The notes beneath the pieces were generated by a model. It was not told the origin of the DNA. It did no database searches and was given only the letters and a program-made list of their open reading frames with translations. A DNA stretch of 5,269 nt from JAVKSM01 sp039583705 (GTDB lineage Bacteria; Actinomycetota; Actinomycetes; Mycobacteriales; Pseudonocardiaceae): contig JAVKSM010000153.1 in NCBI GenBank assembly GCA_039583705.1, forward strand, positions 1 to 5,269, in the 5' to 3' direction. A program made the translations under genes and the position numbers. Below are positions 1 to 4,975 of the stretch, piece after piece. Positions within the stretch are counted from its first letter, which is position 1. Every line of letters begins with the position of its first letter.

Positions 1-1
1 G

Positions 2-197
2 CCCGGCGTAGTGGCGCAACGGCCCGCGGGCGCCGGGCAGCGGCAGCTCCCGCGTCGGCTGCTCGATCCGGATCACCAGTGCGTCAACGCCCGCTGCGGT
101 CGCGTCGCGCAACGCGGTGCGGGTCTCGCCATCCAGCGCGCCCTGCCGGCGGGGCGACGGCTAGGCCGGCGTTGCGGCGCAAGCCGGCCGTGATCAT
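2..197 (-). pseudogene. 5' fragment of unrecognised gene, frame-shifted, runs off left edge
   Basis: Reading the minus strand from about 160 to the left edge gives an open frame with typical high-GC codon use. It contains the stretches LDGETRTALRDATAAGVDAL, VIRIEQPTRELPLPG and ARGPLRHYAG, with no stop before the window ends. This frame has no good start codon and is closed upstream by TAG at 161-163. A neighbouring frame begins with ATG at 195-197 and reads MITAGLRRNAGLAVAPPAG up to about 143; joining the two with a one-base shift near 140-146 gives a plausible N-terminus. I do not recognise the family. The alternating alanine-rich helix and a VIRI strand suggest a soluble alpha/beta protein. 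A plus-strand reading of the same bases looks like an arginine-rich shadow. The 3' end lies outside the window, so function and integrity are unknown. Confidence 0.4.
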
Positions 198-295
198 GGT
201 GACACACGTTCCAGGCTAGCCGCGCTCGATGCGCAGCCCGCCGTCTCCGGCGCTGCCGCCTTCGGCTATGTGATCACCGCTCGACGGCCCTACCG
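198..295. other. Short intergenic region
   Basis: This roughly 100-bp stretch lies between two minus-strand coding remnants. I see no convincing -10/-35 pair, no T-rich terminator and no repeat in it. A promoter for the leftmost gene would be expected here, because that gene appears to begin at 197. Confidence 0.4.
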
Positions 296-941
296 TCATG
301 GTTGGCGGGTGTTACGTCGCCGTCTCCACCTGTCCGTCGCCGTCGGGTTCGATTTCACGTCGGCCAGGATCGCGACCATTTCCGCGGGGATCCGGTAGGC
401 CACGGCGACTCCGCCGACGGAGATGGGCGCGAGAGCCGCCCCGACGTCCGGTGCGACCAGGCCGGCATCCTGCAGATCCCGGGTGATCCGAGCAGTCGGC
501 TTGGCGAACCCGCGAAGCATGCGGTCACCGCCGTAGCCGCAGATGTCGTAGATTTCCTCGCGACCAATCCGGCCGCCGCGCGCCGCCGCTACACGGATTA
601 CCAGCGCTTGCTCCCAGCCCTCCTCCTCCAATCTCTCCAAGAGGGCGACGACACCCGCCAAGGACCACGTTGACCGCGCGGCCTCCCGGCCGACGCGTTC
701 CGCCTCATCCACGGACTCCGCGCGCACCGCCACCTTCAGCGTGCCGGCACGACGAAGCAGGTCGGTCGGACGCATCATGAACAGCTGAGCACCACCGCAA
801 GCGGCTGCTAACTCGGCAACGAGTTCCTGGCGAGGCCAATGAACTCGGAGCGGTAACGCCACCACCAGTCCTCCTTCTCCTCCCCAGTGACCATGAGCAG
901 GTCACCGCTGCGGCGCTCAACCTCGTCAATGGCCTTCGGCT
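296..941 (-). pseudogene. PIN-like domain protein (PIN_8/DUF4935 type), 5'-truncated with one-base frameshift
   Basis: The minus-strand reading starts in one frame near 941 with KAIDEVERRSGDLLMV and VTGEEKEDWWWR, a signature I know from PIN-like domain (PIN_8, DUF4935) proteins, where VTD/G-x-x-KEDWWWR is followed by IGPRPELV. Here that frame hits a stop at about 808. The other frame takes over at EFIG/PRQELVAELAAACG and runs to the TGA at 296-298. Restoring one C near 834-835 joins them seamlessly, so this is one gene with a one-base loss. The second half has a PIN-like tail (LFMMRPTDLLRRAG) and then about 100 residues resembling a winged-helix region (RIGREEIYDICGY to RITRDLQDAGLV). The N-terminal part of the PIN fold, with its first catalytic aspartate, is missing upstream of 941. 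PIN domains are usually ribonucleases; this copy should be inactive. The ATG at 865 in the downstream frame is probably not a true start. Confidence 0.7.
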
Positions 942-944
942 GAC

Positions 945-1286
945 AAGAGCCAGGCGCGGGTCGGCTGGTCTGGTTACGCCTGCTCGGGCTGCCCACGTCA
1001 CCTGGGCGGTCATAGCCACCGTGCGGCTGGGCTGCTCGCCGCAGACCACTTCGACGACGCCCGCAACCTGGCAGCACAGGTCACCGGCCACTCCAGCCCG
1101 GTCCAGCGTCGAGCACACGCCATCCGCCTCACCGCGCTCCGGACCCACCACCCGAACCTTGCCGGACTCGACGAGATCATCGACATCATTCGCCCGGAGA
1201 ACGCCACCGCGACGCCGGGGCCGCCCCGCGGGGGTAGCATAGCCACTGCCTGGTTCATCGGGTTCGTGCCTGGATCACCCGCCTGA
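945..1286 (+). pseudogene. C-terminal fragment of unidentified helical protein (possibly TPR-type regulator)
   Basis: A plus-strand frame is open from 897 to TGA at 1284-1286 and has no usable ATG or GTG start near its beginning. From about 1029 its content is clearly protein-like: GLLAADHFDDARNLAAQVTG, HSSPVQRRAHAIRLTALRTH, then HPNLAGLDEIIDIIRPE. The pattern of paired amphipathic helices resembles the C-terminal repeats of actinobacterial XRE/TPR-type regulators, but I cannot confirm a family. Upstream of about 1020 the same frame is rich in Cys, Gly and His and looks non-coding or shifted. An alternative frame at 947-1015 (LVWLRLLGLPTSPG) may be the true upstream part, which would imply another frameshift. 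The 3' end overlaps the convergent NUDIX gene by about 30 bp. The head-to-head junction with the PIN remnant near 941 suggests a deletion that removed the 5' ends of both genes. Confidence 0.4.
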
Positions 1287-1668
1287 TGATCTCGGCGTCG
1301 AGTGGGCTCATGTCGCCGCTGATCGACGAGCATGGGTCCCACCAGCGAAAGGCCACCGCTTCCTCGTTCACGGTCAACTGCGGCGCACTCCGCAGGTCGG
1401 TTCGATAGACCGCCGCGAACTCCCGGCGGCCCGGGAGCCGCAGGTCGAACTCAACGACCGCGACGAAGGCCAGGTTCGTGGTCCGGATGCCGGTTTCCTC
1501 AGCCAACTCCCGCACCGCGGCCTGTCGAGGGGTCTCACCGACCTCGCGCAGTCCGCCGGGCACCTCCCACTGCCCACGCCAGGCGTTGAGCATCATCAAC
1601 ACAGTGTCCGCGAGCAAGACCACGACCAGCGACAGCGGCATGGGCACCCGGTCGGCCAAGTCCGCCAA
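1255..1668 (-). CDS. NUDIX hydrolase (start uncertain, probable N-terminal frameshift)
   Basis: The 137-residue product carries a complete Nudix box, G-x5-E-x7-R-E-L-x-E-E-x-G-I, at residues 39-61 (GLREVGETPRQAAVRELAEE followed by TGI). The catalytic RELAEE core that binds Mg2+ is intact. A preceding QWEVPGG strand and a C-terminal RWWDP...MSPLDAEI segment also fit the family, which hydrolyses nucleoside diphosphates linked to another moiety; the substrate cannot be told from sequence. The longest open start is TTG at 1666-1668, which lacks a clear ribosome binding site. The frame continues upstream with FATEAEL before a TGA at 1699-1701. In the adjacent frame ATG at 1697-1699 begins MDFRF, and removing one base near 1684 gives MDFRFATEAELADLADRV, a more natural N-terminus. 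The gene is divergent from arsM and convergent with the fragment ending at 1286. Catalytic residues are intact, so it may still work if TTG is used or if the shift is a sequence error. Confidence 0.8.
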   Translation of the reverse strand: MADLADRVPMPLSLVVVLLADTVLMMLNAWRGQWEVPGGLREVGETPRQAAVRELAEETGIRTTNLAFVAVVEFDLRLPGRREFAAVYRTDLRSAPQLTVNEEAVAFRWWDPCSSISGDMSPLDAEIIRRVIQARTR

Positions 1669-1683
1669 CTCGGCCTCGGTGGC

Positions 1684-1699
1684 GAAAACGAAAGTCCAT
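1684..1699 (-). other. Probable true 5' end of the NUDIX gene in a shifted frame
   Basis: ATG at 1697-1699 starts MDFRF, which joins FATEAELADL in the NUDIX frame if one base of the run at 1683-1684 is removed. The short leader and charged start resemble the usual N-terminus before the PMPLSLVVV strand. This is inference from frame continuity only. Confidence 0.4.
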
Positions 1700-1707
1700 C
1701 AGGCCGT

Positions 1708-1720
1708 TGCCGGCATTATC
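1708..1720 (-). promoter_or_regulatory. Possible -10 element for the NUDIX gene
   Basis: The minus strand reads TACGTGATAATG here, with GATAAT at 1715-1720, close to a sigma-70 -10 hexamer. Transcription would begin near 1708, about 9 bases before ATG 1699, giving a very short leader as is common in actinobacteria. I see no matching -35 hexamer, so this is weak. Confidence 0.25.
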
Positions 1721-1760
1721 ACGTAGCGGGAGTGCGACCATAGGTTCCCATCCAACCGCA

Positions 1761-1776
1761 CCGGGCGCTGGCCCGG
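1761..1776. repeat. Short perfect inverted repeat between NUDIX and arsM
   Basis: CCGGGC (1761-1766), GCTG loop and GCCCGG (1771-1776) form a 6-bp stem with a 4-base loop, about 90 bp before the arsM start. It could be an mRNA leader hairpin or a small operator, or chance in GC-rich DNA. No T-tract follows, and it does not look like a typical ArsR operator. Confidence 0.3.
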
Positions 1777-1855
1777 CGTCCGCCCGACCGTCCTGCCAAA
1801 CTGTTGCGACAATCCCCGCGAAGACCCTGACCGGAAGCCCCGGCCGCTCATCTCT

Positions 1856-1860
1856 GGAGG
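1856..1860 (+). promoter_or_regulatory. Ribosome binding site of arsM
   Basis: GGAGG lies 5 bases before GTG at 1866. It decides the start of arsM: the open frame extends upstream to 1707, but those 53 codons are low in sequence character and have no comparable Shine-Dalgarno. Confidence 0.8.
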
Positions 1861-1865
1861 TCGCC

Positions 1866-3035
1866 GTGCCCCCCGTGCCCCCTGCCGCCGACGCCGAGGA
1901 CGCCGTCTCCCGGCGCTACAGCGCCGCCGCCCTGGACGTCGAGCCGGCGCTGTGCTGCCCGGTCGACTACGACCCCCGGTTCCTCGCGGTGATTCCGGAG
2001 GAGGTGCTGGAGCGCGACTACGGTTGCGGTGACCCCAGCCGTTTCCTCACCGAGGGCGACACGGTGCTGGACCTGGGCTCGGGCGGCGGCAAGATCTGCT
2101 TCATCGCCTCCCAGATCGTCGGCGCGGCGGGGCGGATCATCGGCGTCGACCTCAACGACGACATGCTCGCGCTGGCCCGCAAAGCGGCTCCGGTGGTCGC
2201 CGCGCGCATCGGTCACGGCAACGTCGAGTTCCGCAAGGGCCGCATCCAGGACCTCGCGTTGGACCTCGACGCCCTCGGCGCTTGGATCGCCGAGCATCCG
2301 GTCATCGACCTGGCTTCGCTCGCCGCGCTGGAGGCCGAGCGGCAGCGGCTTCGCGCCGAGGCGCCGCTGGTCGCCGACGGCTCGGTCGACGCGGTCGTGA
2401 GCAACTGTGTGCTCAACCTGGTAGCCACGGACCACAAGACCGCGCTGTTCGACGAGATCTTCCGGGTGCTGCGCAGGGGTGGCCGGGCGGTGATCTCCGA
2501 CATCGTCAGCTCGGTGTCGGTTCCCGACCAGCTGCGCGCGGATCCCGAGCTGTGGGGTGGGTGCGTCTCCGGGGCATTGCAGGAGGAGGAGTTCCTGGCG
2601 GCCTTCGAGCGGGCCGGTTTCCACGGCATCCACCTCGTCAAACGCGATGCCGCGCCCTGGCAGGTCGTCGAGGGCATCGAGTTCCGCTCGGTGACGGTCA
2701 TCGCCTACAAGGGCAAACAGGGGCAGTGCCGCGACCACGGGCAGGCGGTCATCTACTCCGGACCGTTCAAGGCCGTGCTCGACGACGACGAGCACGTGTT
2801 CGCGCGCGGGATGCCGACCGCGGTGTGCGCCAAGAGCTTCGAGATCTACGCGCGAGAGCCCTACGCGGGCGCGTTCCATCTGCTCGAGCCGGCCGCGCCG
2901 GTCGACCCGGCCAGCGCGCCGCTGTTCGACTGCGCCCCGGCGACGACCCTGACCGTCGCCGGTCCGGCCGTGCTGCACCGGCGGGAGGTCTCCGGCATGA
3001 CCGGCTTCGGGTGCGACCCGACCGGCTGCTGCTGA
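1866..3035 (+). CDS. arsM: Arsenite S-adenosylmethionine methyltransferase (ArsM/AS3MT family)
   Basis: This 389-residue protein starts at GTG 1866 behind GGAGG. Residues 66-94 hold the SAM-binding Rossmann motif (TVLDLGSGGGKICFIASQ, then IIGVDLN). The three cysteines that bind As(III) in human AS3MT and algal ArsM are all present in their contexts: C54 in DYGCGDP, C181 in VVSNCVLNLV and C233 in LWGGCVSGAL. A Cys-Cys pair (C30-C31, ALCCPVDYD) precedes them. Residues about 285-345 match the C-terminal domain of AS3MT-type enzymes (QAVIYSGPF... REPYAGAFHLLEP), and the chain ends in a Cys-rich tail, GCDPTGCC. About 35 residues (roughly 132-168) between the GRIQDL and VDAVVSNC segments appear as an insertion relative to AS3MT. 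The enzyme should methylate trivalent arsenic in the cytosol, giving methylated or volatile species, or a precursor of organoarsenicals. It is the only gene here without any lesion. A probable PiT permease remnant follows by 10 bp, suggesting a former operon. No ArsR gene or operator is visible. Confidence 0.9.
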   Translation: MPPVPPAADAEDAVSRRYSAAALDVEPALCCPVDYDPRFLAVIPEEVLERDYGCGDPSRFLTEGDTVLDLGSGGGKICFIASQIVGAAGRIIGVDLNDDMLALARKAAPVVAARIGHGNVEFRKGRIQDLALDLDALGAWIAEHPVIDLASLAALEAERQRLRAEAPLVADGSVDAVVSNCVLNLVATDHKTALFDEIFRVLRRGGRAVISDIVSSVSVPDQLRADPELWGGCVSGALQEEEFLAAFERAGFHGIHLVKRDAAPWQVVEGIEFRSVTVIAYKGKQGQCRDHGQAVIYSGPFKAVLDDDEHVFARGMPTAVCAKSFEIYAREPYAGAFHLLEPAAPVDPASAPLFDCAPATTLTVAGPAVLHRREVSGMTGFGCDPTGCC

Positions 3036-3039
3036 GGAG
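3034..3039 (+). promoter_or_regulatory. Ribosome binding site overlapping the arsM stop
   Basis: GAGGAG overlaps the arsM TGA (3033-3035) and sits 6 bases before ATG 3046. This is the layout of a translationally coupled operon, and it marks 3046 as the genuine start of the now broken downstream gene. Confidence 0.65.
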
Positions 3040-3045
3040 CCGGCG

Positions 3046-3250
3046 ATGACCGTCGCGGTCATCGTGCTGCTCGCCGTCCCGGCCGCCGCCGGGCTGCGCG
3101 GGTAGACCGCCGGCTCGGCGAGGGCGTGGTGCGGATGTCGCACGTGAAAGGCTTCAACGTCTCCAGCGGCGCCATCGCCGGGTCGGCCGGTCCCGGCTGG
3201 CCCGACTCACCCCTCGCACGCTGCGCGACTTCGTGGTCGCCTGGACCGTG
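3046..3250 (+). pseudogene. Remnant of probable PiT-family inorganic phosphate (arsenate) permease
   Basis: ATG 3046 begins a hydrophobic segment, MTVAVIVLLAVPAAAGLRG, stopped by TAG at 3103-3105. Adding one base near 3100-3102 continues it as VDRRLGEGVVRMSHVKGFN (to 3158), then directly VSSGAIAGS (3159-3185), and after another shift near 3190-3205, LTPRTLRDFVVAWTVT (to about 3250). This order matches the C-terminal half of PiT permeases, where a membrane helix leads to RRVAETLGERV, then the GFAANL helix, then the STTHVSxGAI signature and an R-x-V-R-D-x-x-x-AW-x-VTLP helix. The helix expected between GFN and VSSGAI is deleted, and the N-terminal half of a full permease is absent. A phosphate/arsenate carrier coupled to arsM would make functional sense. 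The assignment rests on short motifs across frame shifts, so it is moderate. As it stands it cannot make a working transporter. Confidence 0.5.
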
Positions 3251-3835
3251 ACGGCAGGGCGAACGGGCGCTGGTTGGGGCGCAGCGACATTGCCGACGCG
3301 GCGCGGGACCGCTTTGGCCGAGCCGCTGGTCGTGCTGGCCCGCGCCGAGTTGGCCGGCCTGCTGGTGCAGCGCCTGCCGCCGGGCGCGCTGCGGACCGGC
3401 ACCGTGGTTCGCAGCGTCGTCACCGGGAACCCTGCCCCCCGATGACGGCATAGACGTGCCGGCCTGCAGCGGAGCCGCGCGCCCGCTTCGGGAACTGGCA
3501 CCAGGCGATCCCAGACATCCTCGCCGGCCTGGCGCCGGGATAGGTGCTGCACCACGACGTCATGGAGCTCGTCGAGCCGCTGCCCGCCTTCCACTCCGGC
3601 CGGGTTGCCCTGATCGGAGACGCCGCCCACGCGATGACCCCCGAACTCGGCCAGGGTGGCTGCCTGGCCCTCGAAGACGCCGTCACCCTCGCCGCGCTGG
3701 TCAGCACGGCCCCCGGCACCGCTGACGGCCTCGCCACGCGCTCCCCCGCTACACCGCAGTGCGGTTGCCGCGGACCACACGGCCGGCCCGTCGATCCCGC
3801 TGCCGGAGGTGTGCGCGCCAGCTTCGGCACGTGGG
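3250..3835 (+). pseudogene. FAD-dependent monooxygenase remnant, multiply disrupted
   Basis: Several frames joined in order give a group A flavin monooxygenase (PHBH-like, FAD_binding_3). The first piece is DGRANGRWLGRSDIADAARD (from about 3250); after one extra base near 3318 it continues as EPLVVLARAELAGLLVQRLP and PGALRTGTVVRSV (to about 3430). About 100 residues are then missing. The next piece is RARFGNWHQAIPDILAGLAP (from about 3476), an in-frame TAG at 3541-3543, then VLHHDVMELVEPLPAFHSGR. The FAD-ribityl motif GDAAHAMTPELGQGG with LEDAVTLAALV is intact at 3616-3700. A one-base loss near 3736 leads to LPRYTAVRLPRTTR, and the sequence dissolves by about 3835. The N-terminal GxGxxG dinucleotide motif is absent; the 5' end is fused to the permease remnant. 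Such enzymes hydroxylate small aromatic or polyketide-like substrates; the original substrate is unknown. It cannot be functional. Confidence 0.8.
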
Positions 3836-3843
3836 CCTCGGAC

Positions 3844-4012
3844 CTACTCCGCGACCGGCTCGGCCTCGTCCCGACGCCACAGCTCGTCCCAGGCGATGCG
3901 CTGGCTCTCGTCGGCTCGGGGCCCCGACCTCGCTGTCGTGCCAGTTGGGGTTGGTCCCCACCCTCCATGAGGATCTTCTCGGCGTGCGGGAAGTCCTTGA
4001 GCCTGGCCGCTG
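3844..4012 (-). pseudogene. Unidentified C-terminal coding fragment spread over three frames
   Basis: On the minus strand, consecutive pieces in different frames look protein-like: ARLKDFPHAEKILMEGGDQP (about 4012-3950), then NWHDSEVG, then ADESQRIAWDELWRRDEAEP with a stop at 3844-3846. Joining them by small shifts near 3945 and 3920 gives one acidic C-terminal segment. I do not recognise the family. It lies between the transposase remnant and the end of the monooxygenase remnant, and it could be the tail of an unrelated gene captured by the rearrangement. The antiparallel plus frame is also long but continues through the unrelated transposase antisense, so I take it as a shadow. Confidence 0.3.
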
Positions 4013-4021
4013 CCCGCCCGA

Positions 4022-4543
4022 CGGGGGGTGAAGTGCAGGTGAAACCACGGGTGCTTGGCCAGCCACGCCTTGACGTTGGCATGCTTGTGGGCGCCGTAGT
4101 TGTCGCAGATCATGTGGATCTGCAGTCCCTGGGGCACCTCGCGGTCGATGATACGCAGGAACTTCAAGAACTCGGTGTTGCGGTGCTGCGGTAGACAGCG
4201 GCCGATCACCGTTCCGGTGAGCACGTCCAACGCAGCGAACAGGGTGGTAGTACCGTGGCGCTTGTCATCATGGGTCATCGTGCCGGCCCGGCCTCGACCC
4301 TTGGCCACCTCACCGAATCCGATCAGCCCGTCTCTCTCGAACTGGCCACGCCAGGCCAGCACGGTCGGACAAGATATCCCGACCACCTCGCTGATCTCGG
4401 AGCTCGACACCCCGGTCCGCGGCCAATAACAATGTCCGGGCCCGTTGCACCACACGATGCGCCGCATTCTGTGACCTGGCCAGGGTTTTCAAGACTTCTC
4501 GTTGCCCATCGGATATCGCCAACGGCGCCGCTGCTCGGCTCAT
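4022..4543 (-). pseudogene. IS630-family transposase remnant (frameshift, internal deletion, no C-terminus)
   Basis: ATG at 4541-4543 starts MSRAAAPLAISDGQREVLKT followed by RVVQRARTLLLAAD, the usual IS630 N-terminus. One extra base near 4415 shifts the frame to GVSSSEISEVVG and PTVLAWRGQFERDGLIGFGE, the helix-turn-helix that binds the terminal repeats. At about 4290 the protein jumps from GRGR to AGTMTHDDKRHGTTTLFAAL, so roughly 80-100 residues are deleted, including the first catalytic aspartate in the DEK motif. The middle region is well preserved (VIGRCLPQHRNTEFLKFL, then ICDNYGAHKH with the second catalytic aspartate, then HPWFHLHFTP). It breaks off at HFTP near 4022, before the SWLNxVE motif with the third acidic residue. 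With one of three DDE residues left, it cannot transpose by itself. Adjacent DNA belongs to other genes. Confidence 0.88.
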
Positions 4544-4570
4544 GCCCTACAGCCTAACGTACCGTAAAGC

Positions 4571-4589
4571 CAATTGCAAGACGCTACAC
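4571..4589. repeat. Probable terminal inverted repeat of the IS630-family element
   Basis: Read inward on the minus strand, the end is GTGTAGCGTCTTGCAATTG, located immediately inside the TA at 4590-4591 and about 30-45 bp before the transposase start. Its position and AT-richer composition fit an IS end. The partner repeat is not in the window, so the call rests on position and context. Confidence 0.4.
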
Positions 4590-4904
4590 TAGCCGAGCTG
4601 AAGGACATGTGGACCCACCGCGAAACCGTCCACCCGCGAGTACCGGCAGATGCGCAAGACCGTGGAACAGCGCATCACCGCCCTGCAACGCAAAACGATC
4701 GTGCGGCCCGACCACCGAGGTGCTGGCCGGCCTGGTCGGCCCCGACGCCCGGGCATCCTGGCAGCGACTGGCCACCACCGGAGAGGTCGAGCGGCTGAAC
4801 GCGGTGCTGCGGTTCCTGTTCGCCGCCGTCATCATCGACGCCCACCACGGCAGCGCGCCAGCTTCGACTACAGCCGCATCGACATCGAACCCAACCCCCT
4901 CTAA
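4590..4904 (+). pseudogene. C-terminal tail of a large serine recombinase, interrupted by the IS and frame-shifted
   Basis: Pieces in order read LAELKDMWTHRETVHPR, EYRQMRKTVEQRITALQRKT with IVRP, TTEVLAGLVGPDARASWQRL, then ERLNAVLRFLFAAVIID, and finally SFDYSRIDIEPNPL with TAA at 4902-4904. This matches the C-terminus of actinobacterial large serine recombinases (the coiled-coil segment after the zinc ribbon and the closing strand), which integrate and excise phages and ICEs. Three single-base frame changes are needed: an extra base near 4635, an extra base near 4708 and a lost base near 4853. The catalytic resolvase domain and the zinc ribbon are absent because the coding sequence stops at the IS630 end near 4590. 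The remnant shows that an integrative element once had a boundary close by. It has no enzymatic activity. Confidence 0.8.
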
Positions 4905-4915
4905 CCCCCCCTCCC

Positions 4916-4959
4916 ACAAGGTGAGCGGCCCCGGGCACAATCGGGTGCGCTCACCTTGT
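4916..4959. terminator. Strong hairpin after the recombinase stop (possible bidirectional terminator)
   Basis: ACAAGGTGAGCG (4916-4927) and CGCTCACCTTGT (4948-4959) are a perfect 12-bp inverted repeat. Inside the 20-base loop, 4930-4933 can pair with 4942-4945, extending the structure across a 2x2 internal loop. It begins 11 bases after the recombinase TAA and ends 16 bases before the stop of the convergent minus-strand gene. Such placement fits a bidirectional factor-independent terminator, which in high-GC actinobacteria often lacks a T-tract, as here. A recombinase or regulator binding site is an alternative. Confidence 0.6.
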
Positions 4960-4975
4960 CACCTACCCGGATCAG

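Larger units (their letters stand above)
4022..4589 (-). mobile_element. Degenerate IS630-family insertion sequence, one end missing
   Basis: This element comprises the transposase remnant and about 46 bp of leader up to a probable terminal repeat that ends at the TA dinucleotide at 4590-4591. IS630/Tc1-mariner elements duplicate a TA target. On the right, the serine recombinase coding sequence resumes exactly at this point, so the element probably inserted in that gene. The other end, which should carry the matching inverted repeat and the 3' part of the transposase, was lost at about 4022, where the sequence changes to an unrelated fragment. Confidence 0.65.

Noticed and set aside
11..193. 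60-codon plus-strand open frame at the left edge
   Set aside because: It is an Arg/Gln/Gly-rich shadow of the better coding reading on the minus strand.
705..1151. 148-codon minus-strand open frame across the PIN/regulator junction
   Set aside because: It is Arg/Ser/Ala-rich without motifs and crosses a junction where two other coding frames with clear protein character meet.
1804..1832. TTGCGAC as a -35 element for arsM
   Set aside because: No plausible -10 hexamer occurs at the right distance. The arsM promoter is probably in this region but cannot be placed.
1707..1865. Upstream extension of the arsM frame by 53 codons
   Set aside because: The extension lacks a Shine-Dalgarno and family similarity and overlaps the NUDIX promoter region. 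GGAGG before GTG 1866 marks a better start.
1848..3143. 431-codon open frame on the minus strand opposite arsM
   Set aside because: It is the antisense shadow of arsM, rich in Arg, Gly, Val and Asp with no recognisable motif. The plus strand has clear ArsM motifs and a ribosome binding site.
3544..4194. 216-codon plus-strand frame as one intact protein
   Set aside because: Only its first part (to about 3735) is monooxygenase. After a frameshift the rest is unrelated and becomes antisense to the transposase.
3844..4467. 207-codon minus-strand frame as a complete transposase
   Set aside because: It lacks the start region, the first catalytic aspartate and the SWLNxVE end. Its last 60 residues after HFTP are not IS630 sequence.
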